This document shows, in pieces, positions 7,310 through 14,769 of a DNA stretch of 15,686 nucleotides; the first letter of the stretch is position 1; the number at the start of each line of letters is the position of its first letter. The stretch lies in assembly GCA_016875645.1 (NCBI GenBank), contig VGPE01000041.1, forward strand, positions 1 to 15,686, in the 5' to 3' direction. Below the pieces are notes generated by a model, which was not told the DNA's origin, did no database searches, and saw only the letters and a program-made list of their open reading frames with translations. The DNA is from Chloroflexota bacterium. GTDB lineage: Bacteria > Chloroflexota > Limnocylindria > Limnocylindrales > CSP1-4. Both the position numbers and the translations under genes were made by a program.

Positions 7310-7939
7310 GTGGCCCTGACGAGAGAGGATGAGCGAGCTGCGCGCCTTGCCGAGCTTGAGCGGCATCTGCGGGACGCCATCGACGCGCCGCCCGCGGAGC
7401 ACTCGCCCGGGTTCAGGGCCGCCGGGCCGCGGAGGTCGCCGTCGGGTCGCCATGATGGGCGGACGGCGATCCTGCTGGCCCTGATGACGGTCGGCATCGT
7501 CGGCGCCGTGCCGCTGCTGGACGCGATCCGGACGATGACGACACCGCGGCCCACCGGGAACGTGGCCGGTGCAGCGACGGCGCCGGGGTCAGACCCTGCC
7601 ACCCCTTCTGCGGCTGCAGCGACGGGCCCCGGCGGGCCCAGCGCGTCCGGTGTGCCCGCGTCCAACGGAACCGGCACGGTCGCCACGGCGACGCCGGGAA
7701 GCCCGGCCTTCACACCCGGCGGAGGTGGATCGCCCGCACCCGGACCCGGCACAACGCCCAGTCCGACGGCCGAGATCTCCGGCGAGACATCGCCGCCGCG
7801 GCCAAGTCCGTCACCGGCAACCGGAACCGGAACGTCGGCCACGCCCCCTGTGAGGGCGACTCGACCGCGGCACCGGAGCCGCGCGGAGGCCCACGGCCGC
7901 GTGACACGGCAGCACCGGGGCCCACGCTGCCTCCCGTGA
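7310..7939 (+). CDS. Single-pass membrane protein with Pro/Ser/Thr/Gly-rich tail (N-terminal part, probable frameshift)
   Basis: No known family recognised. The protein opens with a charged amphipathic helix (TREDERAARLAELERHLRD, residues 4-22), then an Arg-rich linker and one hydrophobic segment (about residues 52-71, TAILLALMTVGIVGAVPLL). A long low-complexity tail rich in Pro, Ser, Thr, Ala and Gly follows. The likely topology is a cytoplasmic N-terminus with the tail outside, spanning the wall. GTG 7310 has GAGGG four bases upstream. The last 30 or so residues turn abruptly Arg/His-rich, while frame 1 over the same bases reads a Pro/Ala/Thr-rich sequence without a stop and continues in the next ORF. 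I therefore think the true tail changes frame near 7844-7861, where a run of five C (7844-7848) is the obvious slippage point. Confidence 0.6.
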   Translation: MALTREDERAARLAELERHLRDAIDAPPAEHSPGFRAAGPRRSPSGRHDGRTAILLALMTVGIVGAVPLLDAIRTMTTPRPTGNVAGAATAPGSDPATPSAAAATGPGGPSASGVPASNGTGTVATATPGSPAFTPGGGGSPAPGPGTTPSPTAEISGETSPPRPSPSPATGTGTSATPPVRATRPRHRSRAEAHGRVTRQHRGPRCLP

Positions 7940-8223
7940 GCGCTCACACACCCGACCCGGGCTCGACGCCGAGCCCGAAGCCGAGTGCCACGCGCACGCC
8001 TGCGCCGACCCCCGCGACCAGCCCCGACGATGCCGGCTCGCCTGCGCCGTCGGCCGGCGCAGAAGGGGCAAGCCCGTCCCCGAGCTCGAGCCCGTCGGGC
8101 GACGTCACAGGGGCTCCGAGCGAGATCCCGGGCCTCCCGCAGCTGCCGAGGCCTTCGTTCTCGCCGCCGCCGACGCTGCCTCCGCTTCCATGGCCGTCGT
8201 GGTTGCCGACGCTGCACCCCTGA
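7936..8223 (+). CDS. Continuation of the Pro/Ser/Thr-rich extracellular tail (displaced frame)
   Basis: 95 residues of Pro/Ser/Thr/Ala-rich sequence, ending in a Pro/Trp-rich segment (LPPLPWPSWLPTLHP). Composition matches the tail of the preceding ORF, and the frame is open upstream to at least 7801 with the same composition. It is most simply the C-terminal part of one protein of about 304 residues (7310-8223) interrupted by a one-base deletion or sequencing error. The alternatives are translation restart at GTG 7936, which overlaps the preceding stop as GTGA, or programmed -1 frameshifting. No catalytic motif is present; a wall-spanning spacer is the only inference offered. Confidence 0.5.
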   Translation: MSAHTPDPGSTPSPKPSATRTPAPTPATSPDDAGSPAPSAGAEGASPSPSSSPSGDVTGAPSEIPGLPQLPRPSFSPPPTLPPLPWPSWLPTLHP

Positions 8224-8294
8224 GAGGCCGTCACGGCTTCGTGCATTCGCCGGCGCCTGATCCACGGCCCCCCGTTCGTCCTACGCTGACGTGC

Positions 8295-8300
8295 GGAGGA
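8295..8300 (+). promoter_or_regulatory. Shine-Dalgarno sequence deciding a TTG start
   Basis: GGAGGA lies seven bases before the TTG at 8308. It is the best ribosome site in the neighbourhood and supports the rare TTG as the start of the 182-residue membrane protein. A TANNNT-like TACGCT at 8282-8287 could be a -10 box, but no matching -35 was seen. Confidence 0.6.
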
Positions 8301-8307
8301 GTCGCGG

Positions 8308-8856
8308 TTGGATCCTGGACAGGTCGCCCTTGCAGCGTTGGCGGGCGTGATCGGCGCGATCGTCGTCCTGACGATTGCCCGCGGCCGGCGGACGGGAGCC
8401 ACGGTGCCCATCGATGAGTCGGCGCGCCGGTTGCGGCGCATCGACGCGACGGAAGCCTACGTGGCGGCGACGGTCATCTGGCTCTACGACCGGGCGGTCG
8501 GCAATCGCACGGCGGTCGTGCCATTCGACACGCACCTCGTGGGGGTCCCGTTCGGCCAGGTCGAGGTGCGGCTGTTGAGCCGCGAGGTTGCGCTCGAGTA
8601 CGCCAGATTGTGCCGCTGGCTCTGGGGTCGCGACGCCGTGGTGCCGGAACCGGACGAGGCGTCCGAGCGCCAGCGGGCGTTCCGCTGCCACCTCCACGAG
8701 CAGCTCGACGCTCAGCGTGCGCTGGCCGAGAACGGTCTCCCGTCCGAGGCGCTCCCGGAGGACATCGCGGCGACCGTCGGCCAGGTCCTGGACGAGGTGA
8801 TGGTCTATCGCGCTGAACTGGTCCGGAATTCGTCACCTGCCACGCCACGGGCCTGA
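8308..8856 (+). CDS. Small N-terminally membrane-anchored protein of unknown function
   Basis: A 182-residue protein with no family I recognise. A hydrophobic segment near the N-terminus (about residues 6-24, VALAALAGVIGAIVVLTIA) is followed by RGRR, so the positive-inside rule puts the rest in the cytoplasm. The soluble part is mostly helical, with two acidic/amphipathic helices near the C-terminus (about residues 115-170) and a short Pro/Ser end. Conserved-looking hydrophobic stretches are YVAATVIWLYDRAV and VALEYARLCRWLWG. The TTG start is supported by a strong ribosome site. It lies between the Pro-rich membrane protein and the zincin-like gene, all on the plus strand but with gaps of 84 and 42 bases, so cotranscription is possible but not shown. 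Confidence 0.7.
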   Translation: MDPGQVALAALAGVIGAIVVLTIARGRRTGATVPIDESARRLRRIDATEAYVAATVIWLYDRAVGNRTAVVPFDTHLVGVPFGQVEVRLLSREVALEYARLCRWLWGRDAVVPEPDEASERQRAFRCHLHEQLDAQRALAENGLPSEALPEDIAATVGQVLDEVMVYRAELVRNSSPATPRA

Positions 8857-8898
8857 TCGAGGCCCGGCGTCGAGCAGCCGCATGACGAAGGCCGATCC

Positions 8899-9669
8899 GT
8901 GACGAGCCGTCCCATGCCACAGGTCTTCCGCGCGCTTGCGCTCATCTACCCGGCCGCCAACGCCCGCTGGGGCACGCGCGTGCTCCGCCGGAAGTCCGCG
9001 CGTGTGATGACGCGCCCGGAACGGGACGCGATCCACGACATCCTGGCGAGGATCCCCGCCGCGATCCGGGAATGGAGCGAAGGCAACGCCGAGATGGCGC
9101 CCCTTGACATCGTGGCGGTCCGCCGGCCGCTCGCGTCGCTCACGCACGTGGGGGGTGGGCGCTGGTGGGCCGGCCCGCGCGACTGCCGCCAGGAGTTGCG
9201 CGAGTTGACCGCGGACGGGCAGTACGACTCGGTCTTCGTGCTGTGGCCGTCGGACGGCAAGGTGGACCACTGCGGCTGGGGCTGCACGATCGGCCCGACA
9301 CCCGACGCGGGCGGAGCTGGCTTCTCATCGATCCCGTCGGACCATTGGGGGACGCTCGCCACCGACCCGGACCCGGAGCAGGGCTACGTCCACGAGTGGC
9401 TGCACCAGGTGGAAGGGCTCTATCGCTCGCTCGGCGTTGGCGAGGATGAGCTGCCGGGCCTGCATGACGCCCACCTCTCGTCATGCCGCGACGCGGCCGT
9501 CGCGCCGTTCGGGCAGCCGTACAACGTCCACCACGACGGCGGCGCGCGGACGTGGCGGCCGTGGTACCGGGATTGGATGACGGGGCAGGTGCGGCGACCG
9601 GACGGGAAGGGCTGCTTCGGACTCACGCCCGAGCGCTGGGCGTTGCGGGGACGCGACCGGCGGTCGTAG
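8899..9669 (+). CDS. Putative zinc metallohydrolase with an HEWLH motif
   Basis: A 256-residue protein containing H165-E-W-L-H169, a match to the HExxH zinc motif of zincin peptidases, followed by QVEGLYRSLG and ELPGLHDAH, where a third ligand could lie. The region ahead of it (about residues 108-150: YDSVFVLWPSD, CGWGCTIGP, SSIPSDHW) resembles the strand-rich, Gly/Trp-rich upper half of an extracellular hydrolase. No signal peptide or strong membrane segment is visible from GTG 8899, which has GAAGG seven bases upstream. ATG 8914 is an alternative start and also gives no signal peptide. HExxH alone also occurs by chance, so the peptidase assignment is inference; the exact family is not recognised. 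Confidence 0.62.
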   Translation: MTSRPMPQVFRALALIYPAANARWGTRVLRRKSARVMTRPERDAIHDILARIPAAIREWSEGNAEMAPLDIVAVRRPLASLTHVGGGRWWAGPRDCRQELRELTADGQYDSVFVLWPSDGKVDHCGWGCTIGPTPDAGGAGFSSIPSDHWGTLATDPDPEQGYVHEWLHQVEGLYRSLGVGEDELPGLHDAHLSSCRDAAVAPFGQPYNVHHDGGARTWRPWYRDWMTGQVRRPDGKGCFGLTPERWALRGRDRRS

Positions 9670-9742
9670 CGGCCAGGTGCCGGACGGGCCTCGCTGCGTG
9701 GCCGTTCGGCGAACGAGTGGCTCTCGCGGCCAAGATAGGGCC

Positions 9743-10837
9743 ATGAAGATCACCAGCATCACCGCCATTCCGGTCTCCATCCCGTCGCAGCGGTTCCTCA
9801 CCGCGCTGGGCGTCCACCCCTCGTTCGAATACGGCGTCGTCCAGGTCGAGACCGACGAGGGCATCACCGGCATCGGTGACATCACGATGCTCTGGGACGG
9901 TCTGGGCCCCCTCCAGTGCCGCTACGTCAACGACTGGTTCGGGCCGATGCTGGTCGGCGAGGACCCGCGGGCCATCAACCGCTGCCTCGCGAAGATGGCC
10001 ACCCTCGTGGAGCCCGCGAACCCGGCCCGAGCGGGCATCGAGCTCGCGCTGTGGGACATCGCCGGCAAGGCCGCGAACCTGCCGGTCTACGAGCTGCTCG
10101 GTGGACGGACGCGCGACGCCATCCCGCTCAGCCGCTCCATCGTCATGGGCACCTCCGAGGAGCAGGTGGCGCGCGCCCGTGACTTCGTGGAGCAGGGCTA
10201 CAAGTGCGTCAAGGTCAAGATCGGCCTCGACATCGAGCGCGACGTCGCCGGTGTCCGCGCGATCCGGGAGGCGTTCGGCCCCGGCCTCACGATCCGCACC
10301 GACGCGAACATGGGCTGGAAGACGGCCAAGCAGGCGATCCGGGCGATCAAGCGGCTCGAGGAGTTCGACATCCACTCCGTGGAGCAGCCGATCCCGCCCG
10401 GCAACATCGACGCGCTGCGCCTTGTCCGCGAATCAGTCGACACCCCGATCATGGTCGACGAGTCGCTCTGGGGCCCGGACACGGCGTGGGCGCTCGCCAA
10501 GGCCGGCGCCGTCGACATCTTCAACGTCTACATCCACGAGTCCGGCGGCTTGACGGCCATGCGCACGATCTTCGCGATCGCCGCCCTCGACGGGATCCAG
10601 GCCGTGATCGGCGCCATGCCGGAGCTCGGGCCAGGCACCGCCGGCCACGTCCACTTCGGCGTCTCAGTGGCGAACCTCGGCGATTTCAACGACGCCTGCG
10701 GCGCGACCTATCTGCTCGCGGACGTGATCAACGAGGAGTGGAAGGTCGAGAACGGCACGATCCGGCCGCTGCCGGGCCCGGGCCTCGGCGTCAGCCTGGA
10801 TATGGCCAAGGTCGAGCGGCTCCGAAGCGACAGGTAG
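9743..10837 (+). CDS. MLE-like enolase-superfamily enzyme lacking the second catalytic lysine
   Basis: A 364-residue enolase-superfamily enzyme. The open frame extends to 9677, but ATG 9743 begins the standard N-terminal strand (MKITSITAIPVSIP), so I use it. The base motif is intact as K157-V-K159 (CVKVKIG), and the Mg2+ ligands are D187 (RTDANMGW), E214 (SVEQPI) and D239 (MVDES). The Lys expected about 24 residues after the third ligand in the MLE/NSAR subgroup is Tyr263 (NVYIHESGG), while the family C-terminal motif is kept as MPELGPGTAGHVH. This makes a two-base racemase such as N-succinylamino-acid racemase less likely; dehydratase or lactone cycloisomerase chemistry is equally possible. 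It converges on the next deacylase gene with only 15 bases between stops. It shares the superfamily but little local sequence with the enolase-like gene at 3873. Confidence 0.87.
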   Translation: MKITSITAIPVSIPSQRFLTALGVHPSFEYGVVQVETDEGITGIGDITMLWDGLGPLQCRYVNDWFGPMLVGEDPRAINRCLAKMATLVEPANPARAGIELALWDIAGKAANLPVYELLGGRTRDAIPLSRSIVMGTSEEQVARARDFVEQGYKCVKVKIGLDIERDVAGVRAIREAFGPGLTIRTDANMGWKTAKQAIRAIKRLEEFDIHSVEQPIPPGNIDALRLVRESVDTPIMVDESLWGPDTAWALAKAGAVDIFNVYIHESGGLTAMRTIFAIAALDGIQAVIGAMPELGPGTAGHVHFGVSVANLGDFNDACGATYLLADVINEEWKVENGTIRPLPGPGLGVSLDMAKVERLRSDR

Positions 10838-10852
10838 CGGGAGCACGACGCC

Positions 10853-12403
10853 TCAGGCGCGGCGCAGAATCCGACCCGGCCGCTGGCCCGTCGGGCGGCC
10901 GTCGCGAATGACCGGGACGCCGTTGACCAGCACCTGCTCGATGCCATCGGGATGCTGCGCCGGCGCCTCGTACGTCGCCCGATCGCGCACGCGCTCCGGA
11001 TCGAGCACGACGATGTCGGCCGCGGCGCCGACCACGATGCGGCCGCGGTCCGGCAGCCCGAAGCGGTCGGCCGCCGCGGCCGCCAGGTGGGCGACACGCT
11101 CGGACAATGCGCCCTCGTCGATCGCCATCCGGACGTAGCGCGCGAAGGTCCCGAACCCGCGCGGGTGGGGCCTGGCGCCGACGTATACGCCGTCGCTCGC
11201 CCCGATGTGTCCTGGATGAGCGACCAGGAGCGCCTGATCGGTTTCGCTGCGATGACGATGGTGCGTGACCGTCGCAGCGGCACCGCCTGAGGCGATCAGG
11301 ACGTCGGCCACGAGCGCGTCGATCGTCGTGCGTCGCTCCTCGGCGGCGTCTCGGATGGACTTGCCCACGGCCCAGCGGAAGGTGTCACCTGCCCCGGCAT
11401 CGGTCAAGACGACCCGCTCCCATCCCCAGCGACGGTCCGCGTCATCGAGATCCGGACGCAGACGGGCCCGCACCCCCGGATCGGCCAGGCGCTCGAGCAT
11501 TGCCGCCATGCCGCCTTCCTGGATCCAGCCGGGCAGGAAGAACGCCAGCGACGGTGCTCCGGCCAGGTACGGATAGAGATCGAAGGTGACATCCCGGCCG
11601 GCAGCGCGAGCGGCGTCGATCAGGGGCAGTCCTCGGTCGGCCCGCACGTTGAAATGCGAGACGTGGACCGCGGCGCCCGAGGCCGAGCCGATGTCCAGGG
11701 CCTCCGCGAGGGACGCCTCGACTTCGTCCACGTAGTCCCGCATATGCGTGACGAAGGGGCCGTTCCAGGCGGCCGCGGCCTCGGCGAGCGCAACGAGCTC
11801 CTGGCGCGTCGCCCACCGGCATGGCACGTAGTCCAGCCCGATCGAGAAGCCCAGCGCCCCCTGCGCGTACGCCTCGTGGCTCATCCGGACCATCTCCGCC
11901 AGCTCGCGCGCGTCCGCAGGCCGCGCGTCGAGACCCATGACCATCATCCGCAGCGGCCCGTGCGGCAGCAGGGTGCCGACATTCGGTGCCACCGACCCCT
12001 CGAACGTGGAGAGGTAGGAGCCGATGCCGGCGCCGCCCGCCAGGCGATCGCTCGGGCCCAGGATGCCGGCCCACAGCGCCCCCATCCCACGTGCCGTCGC
12101 GGCGGAGGACGGCGCGAGACCGATCCCGTCGTTCCCGAGGATCACGCTGGTGACACCTTGGCGCAGCCCGGCGGCGTAGTCCGGGTCAGACAGCAGCAGG
12201 GCGTCCGCGTGCACGTGCACGTCGATGAAGCCAGGGGCGACGATCCGGCCGGCGGCAGGGAGCTCAGCCGAGACGTCGGCAGGGATCGCCCCGGATGCGG
12301 CGATCTCGGCAATGCGTCCGTCGCGCACTCCGACATCCGCGATCCGTGCCGGCGCGCCCGTTCCGTCGAGCAGCGTCCCGCCCCGGATGACGAGATCGAG
12401 CAC
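10853..12403 (-). CDS. D-aminoacylase-like amidohydrolase with Asp in place of the metal Cys
   Basis: A 516-residue member of the N-acyl-D-amino-acid deacylase family. The ligand spacing follows the Alcaligenes enzyme closely: FIDVHVHAD (H63, H65), THMR (H220) and HVSHF (H250), then IGASDGVYVG with the late Asp. The usual strand VTFDLYPYLAG, the HPRGFGTFARYVR segment, VLVNGVPVI and TGQRPGRIL are all present. As in the paralogue at 2317, the Cys position is Asp (GNDGIG, D92). The GTG start at 12401-12403 directly abuts the TAG of the upstream FAD oxidoreductase with no spacer, so translation is coupled. That pairing suggests deacylation of an N-acyl-D-amino acid followed by flavin-dependent oxidation of the freed amine, which is inference from context. 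Confidence 0.88.
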   Translation of the reverse strand: MLDLVIRGGTLLDGTGAPARIADVGVRDGRIAEIAASGAIPADVSAELPAAGRIVAPGFIDVHVHADALLLSDPDYAAGLRQGVTSVILGNDGIGLAPSSAATARGMGALWAGILGPSDRLAGGAGIGSYLSTFEGSVAPNVGTLLPHGPLRMMVMGLDARPADARELAEMVRMSHEAYAQGALGFSIGLDYVPCRWATRQELVALAEAAAAWNGPFVTHMRDYVDEVEASLAEALDIGSASGAAVHVSHFNVRADRGLPLIDAARAAGRDVTFDLYPYLAGAPSLAFFLPGWIQEGGMAAMLERLADPGVRARLRPDLDDADRRWGWERVVLTDAGAGDTFRWAVGKSIRDAAEERRTTIDALVADVLIASGGAAATVTHHRHRSETDQALLVAHPGHIGASDGVYVGARPHPRGFGTFARYVRMAIDEGALSERVAHLAAAAADRFGLPDRGRIVVGAAADIVVLDPERVRDRATYEAPAQHPDGIEQVLVNGVPVIRDGRPTGQRPGRILRRA

Positions 12404-13657
12404 CTATCGCGTCGCCGGGGTCCCGGGCAACGGGTCCGGGCGATAGTGAAGCCGCCAGCGCTCCAGGGTCACGGACTCCAGCTCGGCGTCGTGTGGCCAC
12501 GGCCCGAAACGATCCGCCCGGAATGGTGCGAGCAGGTCCGGCTGCCGTCCGGTCACGATCCACTCGGCGAGCAGCTCGCCCACGGCAGGCGAGATCGAGA
12601 AGCCACCGACGTTGTCGCCGCCGGCGACGAACAGGCCGCCGATGTCGGCGACGGGACCGAAGATCGGCCAGCTGTCCGGCGTCATCGTGGGGACCCCGCC
12701 GCGGACGACCCGCGGCCGGGCGCCCGCAAGGTCCGGGAAGATCCGGGCGACGCGTGCCGCCAGGCCATGCAGCACGCGCGGGTCAAGGGGCAGTGCCTCG
12801 ATCGAGAACCCCGGTCCGACGTCGCCCGTCGGGACGACCAGCGGGCTGTCCTCGTAGCCACCGAGCATCAGGCCGCCGGCGCTCGGACGGACGTAGACGC
12901 GTGCCTCACGCACGCGGCAGATGGCGTGTTCGGGCGCGACGCCGGGCAGGGGATCGGTGATGAGCAGTTGGTGCCGCACGGGCTGGGCCGGAAGGGAGAG
13001 GCCGGCCAGGCGGCCGAGCGCTCGCAGCCAGCCGCCGGCGGCCAGGACGACGGCCGGTGCCTCGATCGGGCCATCCGCCGTGTGGACGCCGGCGATCCGA
13101 CCCCCGGCCTGCAGGAATCCGATCACCGCCGTGTGCTCAAGCAGCGCAGCCCCGTGACGAATCGCCGCCCGCGCGTAGCCAGCCGCCAGCCGTTCGGGCT
13201 CGAGGTAGACGTCGGACGGCGTGAACCACATCGCGCGCACGCCCTCGGCCCGCGCGTACGGGGCGATCCCACGCAGATCCGCACTGTCGATTGCGTAGAT
13301 CTCGATCCCCTGGCCCGGGCCTGCGGCGATTTCGTCGGCCAGCCAGCGGGCACCCTCGTCGGTCGTCGCCATCGCCACGCTGCCGGACCGGTGGACCATC
13401 AGTGGCTCGCCCGTTTCGTCGGCGAACGCTGCGAACTTGGCGATGCTCCGGGTCTGCAGGCGGCCGTGGGCCTGGCCCATCGGGTCCGCGAACACCTGAC
13501 GGGTCATCCCCGCCGCCCGGGGCGATGTCTGCGACCCGGGCGCGTGCTGATCGATGAGCGCGACGTCTCCGGCGCCGGCGACGGCCAGGTGGTAGGCGAT
13601 GCTCGAGCCGAACGCGCCCGCGCCCACCACGACGACGTCGGCGCGATGTCGCGCCAT
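12404..13657 (-). CDS. FAD-dependent oxidoreductase of the DAO (D-amino acid/sarcosine/glycine oxidase) family
   Basis: A 417-residue flavoprotein with an N-terminal dinucleotide-binding motif, DVVVVGAGAFGSSIAYHLA (GxGxxG at residues 12-17), ending in an acidic residue at the next strand (ALIDQ). It has the substrate-domain segment VYLEPERLAAGYARAA, the second FAD strand PAVVLAAGGW, and the C-terminal VPTMTPDSWPIFGPV and GGDNVGGFSISPAVGELLAEWI typical of DAO-family oxidases and dehydrogenases. No Cys lies at the site that binds FAD covalently in monomeric sarcosine oxidase, so FAD is probably non-covalent. A GTG one codon upstream (13660) is an alternative to ATG 13657. The gene abuts the deacylase downstream of it (stop and start touch), suggesting oxidation of the D-amino compound released there. 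The electron acceptor is unknown. Confidence 0.87.
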   Translation of the reverse strand: MARHRADVVVVGAGAFGSSIAYHLAVAGAGDVALIDQHAPGSQTSPRAAGMTRQVFADPMGQAHGRLQTRSIAKFAAFADETGEPLMVHRSGSVAMATTDEGARWLADEIAAGPGQGIEIYAIDSADLRGIAPYARAEGVRAMWFTPSDVYLEPERLAAGYARAAIRHGAALLEHTAVIGFLQAGGRIAGVHTADGPIEAPAVVLAAGGWLRALGRLAGLSLPAQPVRHQLLITDPLPGVAPEHAICRVREARVYVRPSAGGLMLGGYEDSPLVVPTGDVGPGFSIEALPLDPRVLHGLAARVARIFPDLAGARPRVVRGGVPTMTPDSWPIFGPVADIGGLFVAGGDNVGGFSISPAVGELLAEWIVTGRQPDLLAPFRADRFGPWPHDAELESVTLERWRLHYRPDPLPGTPATR

Positions 13658-13699
13658 CACCGCCCGGGCCCCTGGGGAATCAGCACCGCCGGCTTGCGT

Positions 13700-14762
13700 T
13701 CATGAATGGTCGAGCGGCGGGATCGGCAGCGGGATCGGAAAGTCGTTGACCATCGACTCGGGGCGGTGGACCCAGCGCTCGGGATGCGGGCCGAAGACGG
13801 CCGACGCCAGCTCGCGCCGGTCGACGGGCGGCGGCGCGCCGCGCCCCCCGATGGCCCGCCAGAACGCCCGCGGATCGCTGATCCGGACCATCGTGTGGCC
13901 TCCGGGCCCGGGAGTCCAGTCCAATCCGAGCCGGTCCACCAGGACCGCCCGCAGCACGTTGGCCGTCCGCATCAGAGCGACGGGCACCCGGGCGCCTTGC
14001 TCACGGTCTCGGAGGGCCTGGCCGACGAGCGTCTCCACCGCCCAGGATGACCCGCCGGCCTCCAGGATCCCGGGCTTGTTCGTGGTTCGGCTGTCCACGA
14101 GGTAGCCCGTGATCCGGGCGCCGCGACGGGCGACCAGGGTCCGCATCTTCGGCAACGCCAGGAGACGTGGCCAATCGGCAGGGTCGCGGACGATACCCGG
14201 GCCTTCTGCCTCATGGAGCGCCTGCACCTGCCGGAGCGCGGCCGCATCACGGACGTCCAGCTCACGGACGATCTCGCCGGAGTCGCGAAAACGGACCGCC
14301 TCGTCCGGGCCAAGCTCGAGCACCTCGAGGTCGGCGCGGACGGCCTGGTAGCTGTTGAGACTCGTAGAAGGGGAACGTGGCGACCTGGGTCCACAGGACC
14401 GAGAGCTCGATCCCGGCTGCGTCCACGCGGGCAATGCAGGCAGCGACGCAGGCGGACCCGTAGCCGCGGTGCTGGAACGGCGGATCGGTCGCGGTGGGCG
14501 AGATGATCCCGATCCGGAGCGTGTGCTCACCGCCGCCGGCGACCAGGCGGATCGTCCGCGGCAGCACCGGCGCCGTGGCGACCACCCGTCCGTCCACGGT
14601 GACCACCTGCACGTTCGGCAGGTTCTCGGGCGCGTAGACCAGCGGGTAGTCGGTCAGGAGCGATTGGTCCGAGCCCTCGCGCATGGCCGCGTCCACGAGG
14701 GCAATGACCCCCGCCAGTTCGTCGGGGCGGCAGGAGCGCGGTCCGTCGACCAGGCCCTTCAC
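13700..14762 (-). pseudogene. GNAT acetyltransferase gene interrupted by a one-base frameshift
   Basis: Two adjacent minus-strand frames make one GNAT-like protein. The upstream part starts at GTG 14762 (GAGG five bases before it). It runs about 135 residues through IRIGIISPTATDPPF-like strands and the acetyl-CoA motif QHRGYGSA (residues 97-104) to VATFPFYES, then turns Arg/Pro-rich. The second frame takes over at LNSYQAVRADLEVLEL and continues plausibly for about 220 residues to the stop at 13700, ending in a region with LASAVFGPHPERW, like the C-terminal sterol-carrier-like domain of large GNATs. The total of 1063 bases is one more than a multiple of three, so a single extra base near 14355-14366 explains the split. 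It may be a true pseudogene or a sequencing error. It lies 7 bases after the BNR gene stop and 37-40 bases ahead of the FAD oxidoreductase. Confidence 0.75.
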
Positions 14763-14769
14763 ACGTGCC

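Noticed and set aside
11654..13705. A 683-codon plus-strand open frame, the longest in the window
   Set aside because: It is entirely antisense to the deacylase and FAD oxidoreductase genes, both of which have clear motifs. It is Arg/Asp/Gly-rich with no recognisable domain.
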